Assembly (NCBI GenBank): GCA_026195895.1
Contig: JAPHRO010000040.1
Span: 45,351-109,350, forward strand
Source: Gammaproteobacteria bacterium
Lineage (GTDB): Bacteria > Pseudomonadota > Gammaproteobacteria > SZUA-229
DNA length: 64,000 nucleotides
Direction of reading: 5' to 3'
The notes beneath the pieces are model-generated. The model ran no database searches. It saw nothing but the letters and a program-made list of their open reading frames with translations, and was not told the origin of the DNA. This document shows, in pieces, positions 15,979-25,294 of this stretch. The position numbers and the translations under genes were made by a program. Positions within the stretch are counted from its first letter, which is position 1; each line of letters starts with the position of its first letter.

Positions 15979-18348
15979 TCATCGGTTTTCCAGTCTGTTG
16001 TAATCAAACAGTGATGCTTCAATGGGGTCGGTGTGCTGGTATTCCTGGTGTATCTGATCGCTATGTTGCCAGAATTGTGGATCGCTGCGGCGGATAGCGT
16101 AGCGGTCCAGAAATTCTTTATACTGGCCTGCTGTTTGAATTGCGCCTAGATCATAAACAAATTCATTTATCGCGTATTTATTCAGGCGTAAAAATACGTT
16201 GGGATAATTACCAATAAAACCTTTGGCGATTGTAAGATAATCTTCTTCTGGCACCCGCTCATCTTCTTCAAAAAATATATGGGAGACGCTGAGGTGGGCG
16301 CTGTTGTTGATAAGTGTATACGTTTGCTGGGAGTTGTTGTCTGGGTCGGTGATGGTTAAAAATATAGTTTGAGGAAGCAATGAAACAAAGCTGCCTTCCA
16401 GGTGATCAAGCTTTGCAAGTTGCTGGTCGGTATTGGAGATATTTTCAATGTTATGTTTAGTGCTTAGTGCCGATCCCATATGTTGTTTTAACATAGTATA
16501 AAGTTCGGGTTTTGGATTGCTGCTTTTAAATTTAATGCCGGTTTCTGTGTTTAGTTGTATGTGCTCTCCTAAAACATATTCTTTAAGTTCTTTGCTGGCG
16601 CCGCGATACCACAGGTCTCTCTCAATGATTCGTTGCCTGGCAGGTAAGAATGAAAGAAAGCTGTTTTCTCCTTCCATGCGTAAAAAATCCATATACAGTC
16701 GAGTATTGAGCTGATGCCCTACATTGCCGTAGACATCGAAGCCTGCAACCAGTAGATAATGAATGCGCTCTAGCAGCGGATAGCCAATTATCCAGGCGGT
16801 TTTTGGATCTTTACCAATAAATCCTTTTACCACGGATGCGCTGTCAAAATGTCGAAATATAGTTAAAGCAGAATTGCTGTTGGTGGTGTTGCCATTCCAG
16901 ACACGGTTTAAAGTGATATCTGCTGGATTGGTGAGTTTGTTATTTATGTATTTATCTTTTGCGGCTAGATATTTTTTTTGCAAGCCTGAATAGGTGATCC
17001 AGGTGGTTAATGGCAAAGCGTTACTTTCTTCTGCGGCGGGCAGGCGTAGATTATCGCTATTCTCGGCTAGAAAGCGGCCATAATCAGCATGCGAAAAATT
17101 GTCAGGATCTAGAAACGCAACCCAGAAATGATCCTGAATAACATTGAGTGCCACCTGGCCGCGACAAACCGGGCCTTTAATGAATCCCATAATAGTAAAT
17201 TGTGCTTCATCAAGCATAAATTTGTAACGGGACTTTACCGGTATGTCTTTGAAACTTTCAAATGGGTTTGATGATATTTTTGGGGTGTACGGCGGTAAAT
17301 GTAAAACTGCATAGTCTTCATCCAGAAATAATTCCTGGTAGCGCTGCATACGCTTTTTACTTAAAGCGTAGGGCATGTGGGTTTTACTCAAGATGCTGGT
17401 GCGCGCAGCTTGCAAACGATAATAGACGCGGCCAGTGCCAGGATTATCGTAGGGGCGCCGGGTGGCTATGATATCTACAGGTTTACCGGGCGGCGTTCTG
17501 GAACGAATGAGTTTGAAAAATTTTCTCTGGTTTAAATCTTCAAAGTATAAATTGGCTATAAATAGATGCTCATAAATATAACGACTCATCAGTTGTTGTT
17601 TAAGCGTGTTGCCGTTTAAAAACCGTTCCCAGGTATCAATGTTATCCTGCATGTCGGGTCTTATTTCATAGCTGGTGTCATTGGGAGAACCCTGTTCAAG
17701 CCAGCTAATAAGCGTGCGGTATTCGTCATTGCTGAGTTCCGGTAGACCGTAGGGCATGCCCCATAGCGGATAGTCGGTTTCATATTGTTTAAAGTTTTCG
17801 ATGGTTGCGCATTGCTGGTTGCGATTCAGTGAAAAATCGAAACTGTCGGGTAGAATATCGGTTTTGGGTAACGGGTGAATGCGTTTCTGTTTCAGTATGC
17901 GCGCCATGACGCCGGCATTCAGGTTGGCTTCGTAGTTTTGAACACGCTCGTTGATAACGGGATAAAAATCCATGTTGCGCCATTCTGCTGGTGTCTCTGC
18001 ATCTTCAAACAATCGTGTGAGCTGGCTGGCCAGTAGCCGGGTGCCATCATAAACTTTTTCCTTGCTGGCGCCCCGGGTTATGCCTTCATAGGCGCTAAGC
18101 TTAAGCTGGCAGGGCGCATCATAACAACCATGACAAACGACGCAGCGGCTGTCCAGAATGGGTTTGATTTGTTGCTGGAAACTGATGCTCTGTTCTGATT
18201 TGTGCGGTGAATTTAAATTAGTTGCGCGGGCCGTGCCGTATTCCTGATTTAAACGTATTAGTTCGCTGGAGGTACAGCCGGTGATGAGTGCAATAAATAG
18301 AAAAATTAAAATATTTTTCTTAACTGGCAGCAGTAAGTGAATTTTCAT
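15979..18348 (-). CDS. cti: Fatty acid cis/trans isomerase
   Basis: Cti converts cis to trans unsaturated fatty acids in membrane phospholipids under solvent or heat stress; it is a periplasmic c-type heme protein. The product has 789 residues, the family length. A lipobox ITGC places the lipidated Cys at residue 25. The heme motif CVVCH is at 69-73, inside the family hallmark CVVCHGCYDAPCQLKLS. Other family pieces are WLEQGSPND and FVYDLGAIQTAGQY. The stop of cysQ overlaps the start region, so cysQ and cti may be cotranscribed. Most family members have a Sec signal rather than an evident lipobox, so the lipid anchor is worth noting. Confidence 0.92.
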   Translation of the reverse strand: MKIHLLLPVKKNILIFLFIALITGCTSSELIRLNQEYGTARATNLNSPHKSEQSISFQQQIKPILDSRCVVCHGCYDAPCQLKLSAYEGITRGASKEKVYDGTRLLASQLTRLFEDAETPAEWRNMDFYPVINERVQNYEANLNAGVMARILKQKRIHPLPKTDILPDSFDFSLNRNQQCATIENFKQYETDYPLWGMPYGLPELSNDEYRTLISWLEQGSPNDTSYEIRPDMQDNIDTWERFLNGNTLKQQLMSRYIYEHLFIANLYFEDLNQRKFFKLIRSRTPPGKPVDIIATRRPYDNPGTGRVYYRLQAARTSILSKTHMPYALSKKRMQRYQELFLDEDYAVLHLPPYTPKISSNPFESFKDIPVKSRYKFMLDEAQFTIMGFIKGPVCRGQVALNVIQDHFWVAFLDPDNFSHADYGRFLAENSDNLRLPAAEESNALPLTTWITYSGLQKKYLAAKDKYINNKLTNPADITLNRVWNGNTTNSNSALTIFRHFDSASVVKGFIGKDPKTAWIIGYPLLERIHYLLVAGFDVYGNVGHQLNTRLYMDFLRMEGENSFLSFLPARQRIIERDLWYRGASKELKEYVLGEHIQLNTETGIKFKSSNPKPELYTMLKQHMGSALSTKHNIENISNTDQQLAKLDHLEGSFVSLLPQTIFLTITDPDNNSQQTYTLINNSAHLSVSHIFFEEDERVPEEDYLTIAKGFIGNYPNVFLRLNKYAINEFVYDLGAIQTAGQYKEFLDRYAIRRSDPQFWQHSDQIHQEYQHTDPIEASLFDYNRLENR

Positions 18349-19151
18349 TATTTTAAATACTTTGTCCAGTCTTGAGAATTGTCACCGAATACAAAAAATT
18401 CAGGATTGAGTAAACAGTCCTTGGTGTTGTAGCGCATGGGCTGCATATCTGTCTGGCGCATATAGCCACCGGCTTCCTCAACGATGCACTGAGCCGCTGC
18501 GGTATCCCATTCCGATGTCAATCCGAGTCGAGGATATATGTCTGCCGCACCTTCTGCGACTAGACAGGATTTTAGCGAGCTGCCCATGCTAAGCAATTCA
18601 ATCTCACCCATGTTTTCAAGATACGCTTTTAATTTATCTGAGGCATGTGAACGGCTACCTGCAACGGTGGTTATAGCTTCGGGTAAAGGGCGTGTGTGGA
18701 TAGGTTTTTTGGCTTCGCCTGACACCTGTTTGTAGGCACCTCCATCGCGCCAGGCAAAATAATCATGTTTGAGCACCGGCGCATTGATGACACCCAGAAT
18801 GCTTTGATGATTTTCAATAAGTGCAATATTGACACTAAATTCGCCATTATGTTTAATAAACTCGCGGGTGCCATCCAGCGGGTCAACCAGCCAGTAACGC
18901 TGCCATTGCTTGCGAATTTTAAATGGCACGCTGTCCGATTCTTCAGATAACACAGGGATATCACCGGTGAGTTCTTTGAGGCTGCTGACGATGATTTCAT
19001 GGGCCGCCAGATCGGCTGTGGTTAGCGGTGTTTTATCGTCTTTCTCTTCTATTTCGTAGCTGCTGTTATAAATCTCAACAATTTTTCGGCCGGCATCGCG
19101 CGCAATATCGAGCGCATTGATACAGAGATATTCGAGATTGAGTTCGTTCAT
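18348..19151 (-). CDS. cysQ: 3'(2'),5'-bisphosphate nucleotidase CysQ
   Basis: Hydrolyses 3'-phosphoadenosine 5'-phosphate from sulfate assimilation. The 267-residue protein belongs to the inositol monophosphatase superfamily: metal-binding motifs PVLSEESD, WLVDPLDGTREF (the DPxDGT signature) and, near the C-terminus, SEWDTAAAQCIVEEAGG. It overlaps nudE by four bases at its start, showing translational coupling, as in the common nudE-cysQ arrangement of gammaproteobacteria. Assignment is firm. Confidence 0.94.
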   Translation of the reverse strand: MNELNLEYLCINALDIARDAGRKIVEIYNSSYEIEEKDDKTPLTTADLAAHEIIVSSLKELTGDIPVLSEESDSVPFKIRKQWQRYWLVDPLDGTREFIKHNGEFSVNIALIENHQSILGVINAPVLKHDYFAWRDGGAYKQVSGEAKKPIHTRPLPEAITTVAGSRSHASDKLKAYLENMGEIELLSMGSSLKSCLVAEGAADIYPRLGLTSEWDTAAAQCIVEEAGGYMRQTDMQPMRYNTKDCLLNPEFFVFGDNSQDWTKYLK

Positions 19152-19699
19152 TGTTGCATCATTAGATAGTCGCGAGCCATATAGAGTGCTGCAATTGAGC
19201 GTGCCTCGGTGAGCTCAGGATTTTTCAGCAAGTCGTTAAAATGGTTCAGCTCGCACGTGACGATTTCCAGGGGTTCGGGTTCGTCGCCCTCCAGTTTTTG
19301 CTGGTAGAGTTCTTCGGCCAGTATGATATGGGTGGTGAAGTCAAGATAGCCCGGCGCGATGGTCATGGAATGGATGTGGCTGAGGCGGCCAGCGGCATAG
19401 CCCAGTTCTTCCATTAGTTCGCGATTCGCCGCGGCCATGAAGTCTTCGCCAGCATCAATTTTCCCTTTGGGAAAAAGTAACTCATAGCGATGGGTGCCGG
19501 CTGAATATTCGCGTATCATTAATACCTGTGATTTACTTGCGACTGGCACGATCAGCACTGCACCGGCGCCGGGGGCGATGATACGTTCATAATCACGCTG
19601 CTCGCCGTTGCTGAATTCGAGGCTCATTTGTTCTATGGTAAACAAACGGCTGGAGGCAATAATTTTAGAGTCGAGTATTTCGGGCTTTTTCTTCATCAA
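19148..19699 (-). CDS. nudE: ADP compounds hydrolase NudE
   Basis: Nudix hydrolase of 183 residues acting on ADP-ribose, NADH and diadenosine polyphosphates. The Nudix box (GX5EX7REUXEEXGU) reads GKIDAGEDFMAAANRELM then EELGY, with all key acids. The segment RYELLFPKGKID just upstream is typical of the ADP-ribose branch. It is first in a nudE-cysQ pair and divergent from yrfG, a neighbour in many relatives. Confidence 0.92.
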   Translation of the reverse strand: MMKKKPEILDSKIIASSRLFTIEQMSLEFSNGEQRDYERIIAPGAGAVLIVPVASKSQVLMIREYSAGTHRYELLFPKGKIDAGEDFMAAANRELMEELGYAAGRLSHIHSMTIAPGYLDFTTHIILAEELYQQKLEGDEPEPLEIVTCELNHFNDLLKNPELTEARSIAALYMARDYLMMQQ

Positions 19700-19731
19700 A
19701 CCTATTGTACGAGGGATTTAAACTGAATCAT

Positions 19732-20382
19732 ATGATTGACTGGTCGAAAATCAACACGGTATTTCTTGATCTGGACGGTACTTTGCTGGATCTGCATTTT
19801 GATAACCATTTCTGGCTGGAGCATGTTCCGGTGCGCTATGCAGAGCGCCACGGCCTGGATCATGCTGAGGCAAAAGGTGTGTTGTATGATAAATACTCGG
19901 CCGTGATGGGCAGTCTGGACTGGTATTGTGTGGAATACTGGTCGCGTGAGCTGAAGCTGGATATTCCTGAGCTTAAAAGAGAAGTCGCGGAAAAAATAGC
20001 CGTCCGGCCCCAGGTCGAAGCTTTTCTGCAATATTTACATATGCGTGGGAAACGCGTGGTGCTGGCAACCAATGCACATCCAGCCAGTGTAGAAATCAAA
20101 ATGAACAAAACCGGCCTGGATCAGCATTTTGATCGCATTATTACTTCCCATCAGCTAGGCCATGCTAAAGAACAGGCTGAATTCTGGCAGGCATTACAGA
20201 AGATAGAAGACTTTGCTGCACATGCCGCCCTGTTTATCGATGATAATTTCAGTGTACTGGATGCGGCTAAAGCATACGGGGTTGGATTTTTACTGGCCAT
20301 CCGCACACCTGATAGCCGGGGAGACGCTAAACAGCATGAAAATTATGTATTGCTAGATTCGTTTGATGAAATAATTATTTAG
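19732..20382 (+). CDS. yrfG: GMP/IMP nucleotidase YrfG (HAD family)
   Basis: HAD-superfamily phosphatase of about 216 residues. Motif I is FLDLDGTLLDLHFDNHFW, the YrfG form; motif II lies near VLATNAHP and motif IV is FIDDNFSVL. The ATG at 19732 gives the best match to family N-termini; a TTG at 19705 would add nine residues. It is divergent from nudE, the arrangement seen in Enterobacterales and others. E. coli YrfG acts on GMP and IMP; specificity here is inferred by homology. Confidence 0.88.
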   Translation: MIDWSKINTVFLDLDGTLLDLHFDNHFWLEHVPVRYAERHGLDHAEAKGVLYDKYSAVMGSLDWYCVEYWSRELKLDIPELKREVAEKIAVRPQVEAFLQYLHMRGKRVVLATNAHPASVEIKMNKTGLDQHFDRIITSHQLGHAKEQAEFWQALQKIEDFAAHAALFIDDNFSVLDAAKAYGVGFLLAIRTPDSRGDAKQHENYVLLDSFDEIII

Positions 20383-20394
20383 TGAGCGGCGAGG

Positions 20395-20787
20395 CTATTT
20401 GTCCCACTTTTTAAATCGTTGTTTACAATAGTTGCGCAAAGAATTGTAGTCAGGAAAGTACAGTTCAAAGCCATCTTCCGATGGCGCATCGTATTCACAG
20501 TAGTCGTTGGTATGCTCACGGCAGATGGTCGGTCGGTTATGATAAATTCCACAATCACCATTAACCTGTAAATGCAGACATTTTGTTTCCACCAGCAAAG
20601 TCCAGCCGTCTTCATCTTTATAAACGCGAATGTGTTCGTGAGAAATTTGCCACAGCAGATGTTCAAAGTCCATTTTTGAGCGGGGGGTGTCAATATGCTG
20701 CGTGATATAGGTGCAGCAGATTGAACCAGTGCAAAATGAACACTTGTTTTCGGGTGTTATTTTGATTGTCTGATGAGATTTTGACAT
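20395..20787 (-). CDS. YkgJ-type cysteine cluster protein
   Basis: Small protein of 130 residues with the YkgJ/UPF0153 pattern: CSFCTGSICC near residues 16-25, then CLHLQVNGDCGIYHNRPTIC and CEYD. This family is thought to bind zinc or an Fe-S cluster; its role is not established. It is convergent with yrfG (12 bp gap) and lies 12 bp after the gspN stop on the same strand, so it may be carried on the 3' end of the type II secretion transcript. Confidence 0.85.
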   Translation of the reverse strand: MSKSHQTIKITPENKCSFCTGSICCTYITQHIDTPRSKMDFEHLLWQISHEHIRVYKDEDGWTLLVETKCLHLQVNGDCGIYHNRPTICREHTNDYCEYDAPSEDGFELYFPDYNSLRNYCKQRFKKWDK

Positions 20788-20799
20788 TGTTATCGTGCC

Positions 20800-21570
20800 T
20801 TAAAATCCTAACTGGCGCAGGTTGCCATTTTTAGCAAAGCGATAAGAGCCATTTGACTGGCGTTTTGCAAACATGCCCAGGCTTTGTTTGATATTTTCAC
20901 TGGCACTATCTTCAGGCGTAAATTGTAAATCCAGTTTATAGCTTTTATTGTCCTGTAAACTTGCCGTGCCAGATAAGCTAATCATGCCACCTTTGTTTTT
21001 GATACTGGCATTCAGGCCCTTATTCTCATTCGGTGCAATTTTAATTTCCACGTTGCCTAACTGAACCGTCTCAGCCAGCGTGAGTCTGGCTTTTTGCCAC
21101 TGTATACTGGCGGTGGTGATGGGTAAATCCCTGCCCGTCCATTCAAGTGACTGGATGTCCAGATTAAATACTCCAGCCAGTTCCCCCAGTGGCATATTAA
21201 TTAGCTGTTGCACTTTCTCGGCGGCTAACTGTGCGCGTAAATTTGACACCGAGATTTCAGCGCCCGTATTTATGCTCAGGTGTCCGGTGATTTTCTGTTC
21301 CTGCAGGCTGGCTTCGATATCGGTGCTAACCTGTGCCAGTAGCAGTGCCAGCGGATTAATCGACCACTGTAAATTATCAATGCGCGGCTGCCCCTGAATA
21401 ATCAGGCTGTCGGCATATCCATTCCACAGGCTGCCCTGTATGCCATATAATTTTGCCGGCAGTTGCATATTTTTTTCGACCAGCGAAATAACCGTTGCGG
21501 CAGGAATATTGGCCAGGGTAAAAAACACATAGCCAAGTACGGCAATGATGATGTAGGAGCGTTGTTTCAT
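20800..21570 (-). CDS. gspN: Type II secretion system protein N
   Basis: GspN of 256 residues, a bitopic inner-membrane protein of the secretion system. An N-terminal membrane anchor (about 7-26) precedes a beta-rich periplasmic domain with LPAKLYGIQGSLWNGYADSL, the family hallmark, and DNLQWSINPLALLLAQVS. It overlaps gspM by four bases and is the last gsp gene of the operon. GspN occurs only in some T2SSs and its exact role is less clear than that of C-M. Confidence 0.88.
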   Translation of the reverse strand: MKQRSYIIIAVLGYVFFTLANIPAATVISLVEKNMQLPAKLYGIQGSLWNGYADSLIIQGQPRIDNLQWSINPLALLLAQVSTDIEASLQEQKITGHLSINTGAEISVSNLRAQLAAEKVQQLINMPLGELAGVFNLDIQSLEWTGRDLPITTASIQWQKARLTLAETVQLGNVEIKIAPNENKGLNASIKNKGGMISLSGTASLQDNKSYKLDLQFTPEDSASENIKQSLGMFAKRQSNGSYRFAKNGNLRQLGF

Positions 21571-22085
21571 TCTGTTGTGCGATCCAGCGCCACGCGTACG
21601 TTAACGGCGCCTGCTATTGCCTGTTTCTCGATTTGAATGTTGCTGGCCGTAATATTGTATTTTGTCTGCATGTCATTTAGCCACAGAATGACGCGGTCAA
21701 AGTCAGCCTGTTGCAACTGAATATTGACGCCTTTTTTGTTCGATTCCTGTTTGCTGATATTTCTTTTAACACCCATGCTTAATGCGCTGCGTTCGGCCAG
21801 TGATGACACCGACTGGTTATTGAAGCGACTTGCGGTTTGTGCACCGGAAGATTGCAGTAAGCGCGCTTCTTCAGCGGCATCTTGCATCCAGTTGAGTAAC
21901 TGACGCTGGGATTGATAATGCTGCTGCTGTGTTTCCAGGTGATTGAATACCGGCTCCCACACGATTAAATAAAATAAACTAATCAGCAGGGCGATAGCAC
22001 CCGTGATAACAATATAACGTTCTCGGGTAGCAAGACTGTTGAGCCAGTTTTTTAATGGCTCAATGTGTGTTGAAAAATCGATCAT
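21567..22085 (-). CDS. gspM: Type II secretion system protein M
   Basis: GspM of 172 residues. A single transmembrane helix (about 24-44, YIVITGAIALLISLFYLIVW) follows a short cytoplasmic tail with LKNWLNSLATRER, then a periplasmic coiled coil (ETQQQHYQSQRQLLNWM) and a ferredoxin-like domain. It pairs with GspL in the inner-membrane platform. Its start overlaps gspL and its end overlaps gspN, each by four bases. Confidence 0.9.
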   Translation of the reverse strand: MIDFSTHIEPLKNWLNSLATRERYIVITGAIALLISLFYLIVWEPVFNHLETQQQHYQSQRQLLNWMQDAAEEARLLQSSGAQTASRFNNQSVSSLAERSALSMGVKRNISKQESNKKGVNIQLQQADFDRVILWLNDMQTKYNITASNIQIEKQAIAGAVNVRVALDRTTE

Positions 22086-23305
22086 CCCTGTTTCTCCAGT
22101 CGCAGTCGTCCGCTGACTTTGTCTTTTTCCACCGAAGTGGACAATACTGTTTTTATGCCACGAATCGAGGCCAGCTGATTTTTTATCGCTTCCAGCGATT
22201 GTAATGAGTCGGCCTGTAATTCCATATCAATATATTTGTTGCGGTAAGCCATTGCTGCTATGGATACTTTTTTATTACTGCTAATGGCAGGTGATGCATG
22301 GGATAAAAGTAATAAGAATGTCTGCTCATCATCATTACCGCCGCCGCGTAATTCGGTTAATTTACGCTCCATGCGTTTACGCATATTATTGAATTTTCGA
22401 GTGCCGGGGTTAACGCGTTTAAATTCATTCTCAATTTGTGCCGTCAGTTGCTGATTTTTAATGCTGAGTTGCTTGCCCTCAATGCCAGCATAAATCAGTT
22501 GCAAAATAATCCAGCCCGCAGCCAGTGCTGCGACGGTTTTCCAGGGTTTAAGCAGTGCAGAGCCTTCACGTTTTGCCGTGTAGTCACCCTGCAAAATATT
22601 TAACTGCTGTGCGCTAGTAAAGTTCTGTGCAAAAACGCTTAGCGGGTGCTGTTCATAGCTGCGGATGCTCAGGCCAATGTCGATGTCGGCCAGTGGCTCG
22701 GTTGCCTGAATGTCATCAGCGTGATGATAAAGCAGGATGGATTCCGGCTGCTGGACAGCCTGTTTTAATAAGGTAGCCAGCACTATGGGTAAATTGTCGC
22801 GGTCGCAGTAATGTCCAGTATAGCGACCCGTTTTAATTAACGCACTGTCACCATCAAACAGGACGCACCAGTTGTTGTGCTCAATCGGCAATGCCAGTAC
22901 ATCGGCAGCCAGATATTCAACGAATATACCTGCCTGTTTAAAATCATCCAGGACCTGTTCCAGCAGTTGTTTATTGATGGTAATAACAGGGATGTTTTCA
23001 TCCGCCTGTTTTTTGCCCAGGGCGAAGTGCGTATCTTCGATATCCGCCGCCAGCTTGTCTTCCAGCGCAAATGGAATGGCCTGTAGCTGACGCTGGCGAT
23101 TGTTACTGGGGACCTGAACCGTTTCCAGATTAAGGCAGGATGAATCAATTAAGACCGTCGCTCTACGGCCTTTGGCTAATGGACCAATGTCTGTCAGCGG
23201 GCCGCGACCGAGTTTTGTTGTGCTGTTGCCTTTATCATCGACAAATGACCAGCAAGCCTGTTGCGCGTCACAAGGTCGGTAGTGGATGAGCAGGGTGTCT
23301 GCCAT
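22082..23305 (-). CDS. gspL: Type II secretion system protein L
   Basis: GspL of 407 residues anchors the GspE ATPase to the membrane. The cytoplasmic actin-like domain (about 1-240; note VPSNNRQRQLQAIPFALED) is followed by one transmembrane helix (about 250-268, WKTVAALAAGWIILQLIY) and a periplasmic coiled-coil and ferredoxin-like domain with NPGTRKFNNMRKRM. It overlaps gspM by four bases and gspK by one base. Confidence 0.92.
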   Translation of the reverse strand: MADTLLIHYRPCDAQQACWSFVDDKGNSTTKLGRGPLTDIGPLAKGRRATVLIDSSCLNLETVQVPSNNRQRQLQAIPFALEDKLAADIEDTHFALGKKQADENIPVITINKQLLEQVLDDFKQAGIFVEYLAADVLALPIEHNNWCVLFDGDSALIKTGRYTGHYCDRDNLPIVLATLLKQAVQQPESILLYHHADDIQATEPLADIDIGLSIRSYEQHPLSVFAQNFTSAQQLNILQGDYTAKREGSALLKPWKTVAALAAGWIILQLIYAGIEGKQLSIKNQQLTAQIENEFKRVNPGTRKFNNMRKRMERKLTELRGGGNDDEQTFLLLLSHASPAISSNKKVSIAAMAYRNKYIDMELQADSLQSLEAIKNQLASIRGIKTVLSTSVEKDKVSGRLRLEKQG

Positions 23306-24246
23306 TACCAGGCTCCCTGTGAACGACTGACCACCAGGCTGCCGTTTTTATCGCGCTGAAAAATGCTATACAGCAGTACTTTTCCGCGGCCAATTCGCGT
23401 ATCAGAACTCAGTAAAAAATAATCCGACACGACCGTCATGCCTGCGCTGGAAAAGTTTTTTTTGTTGCGATCGGTTTCCATATAGGTTTTAAATGCCTGG
23501 ATATCTTCAAAGGGTTCGTTTTCTTGCCGCGCTACAATGTCGGTGACATCATCATCCGTTATAGTCTCATCGAGGGATTTTAACACTTCAGCCGGGGCTG
23601 TGTTGATATTGATCGATGTTACTTTTGGCAGCGCAATAATAAAAGGCTCCAGTGCTGCGTAAGTTTCATCTTTTTCAAAGCCTCTGATCATGCGCAGTTC
23701 GCTCGGGCTGACCAGCAGGGTGTTGGCGGCGCGATAGGATTGTTCAAATGCCAGGTAGTAATCGTTTTCAGCGCCGCCGGGTATGCTGGTCTGGGAATCG
23801 CTGTCCAGCCAGTCAACAATGGCCGTGACCAGATTGCGGTCCAGTTCAAGCTGGCTTAGCAGGCGCATGAATATTTCCCGGTCCCGGGCGTGATCACTGT
23901 TAAGTTCGGGTGACAGATTGTTGAGATTAAAGCGCCCCTGTAAATCGATGATTTCACCGACAATTTCCCCCCCCTCCATGGGAGCTGAAAGATATTGATT
24001 GGCCAGTTCAATTTCTTCCCGGCTGTCGTAATCGCTGGCCTGTGCGTCGCCCTGTAGCAGCAGGTGGGCAATATTTTCCAGACTCAGGGCATACAGGTAG
24101 GACTGTTCATGGTGGATGATGTTTTCGCTGCGGCTAATATCCAGGTGCAGACGATCCACCAGCGCTACCGCCAGTACGGTTGCCAGTGAAACCACCAGCA
24201 GGGCGGTAATCAGGGCTACGCCACGTTGGGATCTGTAATATCTCAT
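23305..24246 (-). CDS. gspK: Type II secretion system minor pseudopilin K
   Basis: GspK of 313 residues, the large tip pseudopilin. The prepilin signal QRGVALITALLVVSLATVLA has Gly before the cleavage site but no Glu5 (Val-Ala-Leu-Ile-Thr), which is characteristic of GspK. The large globular domain includes LQGRFNLNNL and the helix-hairpin region ITSININTAPAEVL. Overlaps on both sides with gspJ and gspL fit a tightly coupled operon. Confidence 0.93.
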   Translation of the reverse strand: MRYYRSQRGVALITALLVVSLATVLAVALVDRLHLDISRSENIIHHEQSYLYALSLENIAHLLLQGDAQASDYDSREEIELANQYLSAPMEGGEIVGEIIDLQGRFNLNNLSPELNSDHARDREIFMRLLSQLELDRNLVTAIVDWLDSDSQTSIPGGAENDYYLAFEQSYRAANTLLVSPSELRMIRGFEKDETYAALEPFIIALPKVTSININTAPAEVLKSLDETITDDDVTDIVARQENEPFEDIQAFKTYMETDRNKKNFSSAGMTVVSDYFLLSSDTRIGRGKVLLYSIFQRDKNGSLVVSRSQGAW

Positions 24247-24860
24247 CCTGGCGGCACCCGGAACAGGCGCACGATTTCACCCCAGTCCTGCATGTTTAGT
24301 GTTACTTCGATGACCCGGGGCTGGGCTGCGGTATTGCCGCTGGCCAGGGCTTCATGCGGTGGCCAGTTGTCATGCCACTGGTTGCTCTGGTCAAGAAAGC
24401 GCAGTTCCAGCTCTTTAATATTGTCGATCAGTTCCTGCTCGCTGGCATGATCATCCTGTGCCCGATCGACATAGGGCCAGCTAATGCGCAGCAGCCTGTC
24501 TTCATCCAGCCGGTAGCCGATTCTCTGCAGGTGGCTGCGCCTTAATTTTGCCGGATTGCGCCAGCCATTGCGGGTGAACTCAAACAGCAGGTCTGAATTC
24601 GGACTGGCGCTAAGGCGCAGCAGTTTACCCCCCAGCCCATCCTGGCCGTCCCGCGGGCTAATCTGTTCAATATCGCGCTGCAGCTTGCTCATGGTGATCT
24701 GTAGCGCGCGTAGCCGCAGCATGGATTCTTCGGTCTGGGTCTTGCTGCGAATGACCGATTCGAGCCCGCCATAGGCCATCAGTGCCAGGATGGCGAATAT
24801 CGCCATGGCAATGAGCACTTCGATTAAGGTAAACCCCTGCGGGCGAGCTGCGCGTGTCAC
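24243..24860 (-). CDS. gspJ: Type II secretion system minor pseudopilin J
   Basis: GspJ of 205 residues with the class III signal PQGFTLIEVLIAMAIFAIL (cleavage after Gly, Glu5 present). The mature part has the GspJ pattern LQRDIEQISPRDGQD and RLSASPNSDLLFEFTRNGW. With GspI and GspK it forms the pseudopilus tip. It overlaps gspI and gspK by four bases each. Confidence 0.92.
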   Translation of the reverse strand: MTRAARPQGFTLIEVLIAMAIFAILALMAYGGLESVIRSKTQTEESMLRLRALQITMSKLQRDIEQISPRDGQDGLGGKLLRLSASPNSDLLFEFTRNGWRNPAKLRRSHLQRIGYRLDEDRLLRISWPYVDRAQDDHASEQELIDNIKELELRFLDQSNQWHDNWPPHEALASGNTAAQPRVIEVTLNMQDWGEIVRLFRVPPG

Positions 24861-25294
24861 TGGCCATCTCCGGCTGACGCTGCTTTGCTGACCGTCGCAG
24901 GTTGCGCCAGATAGGTGATCAGCTTGGTAATATTTTTCTCCCGGTCTTTATCGGCATAAATTGTAAAAATCACCTGGCGAATCATGGTGGTGGGTTTACC
25001 GGTGATCGGGTCGAGCATTTTCACCACTTCGCGGGTCCAGAACCATTCCTGACCAGCCATTTCGATGGCGTCTTTCTGTTTGCCGTAATCAGGCAGTTTG
25101 CCGGAAACTTCCAGTTTGATAATTTCATTCATCGCCACGTAGTGGGCCAGGGTTTTCTGTTTGAGTTTGCTGACGCTATAGGTATGGCTGCCGGAGGATT
25201 TAATAACTGCTCCCATGGCAATGGCGATAATTGCCAGCGCGACCAGGATTTCGATCAGGGTGAATCCACGAAGCTGTTTGCCGGGTTTATTCAT
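24857..25294 (-). CDS. gspI: Type II secretion system minor pseudopilin I
   Basis: GspI of 145 residues with the prepilin signal LRGFTLIEILVALAIIAIAM. The ATG at 25292-25294 is chosen because it places the signal near the N-terminus; the longer frame overlaps gspH. Mature-part landmarks are LAHYVAMNEIIKLEVSG and GQEWFWTREVVKMLDP. It overlaps gspH by eight bases and gspJ by four. Confidence 0.92.
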   Translation of the reverse strand: MNKPGKQLRGFTLIEILVALAIIAIAMGAVIKSSGSHTYSVSKLKQKTLAHYVAMNEIIKLEVSGKLPDYGKQKDAIEMAGQEWFWTREVVKMLDPITGKPTTMIRQVIFTIYADKDREKNITKLITYLAQPATVSKAASAGDGQ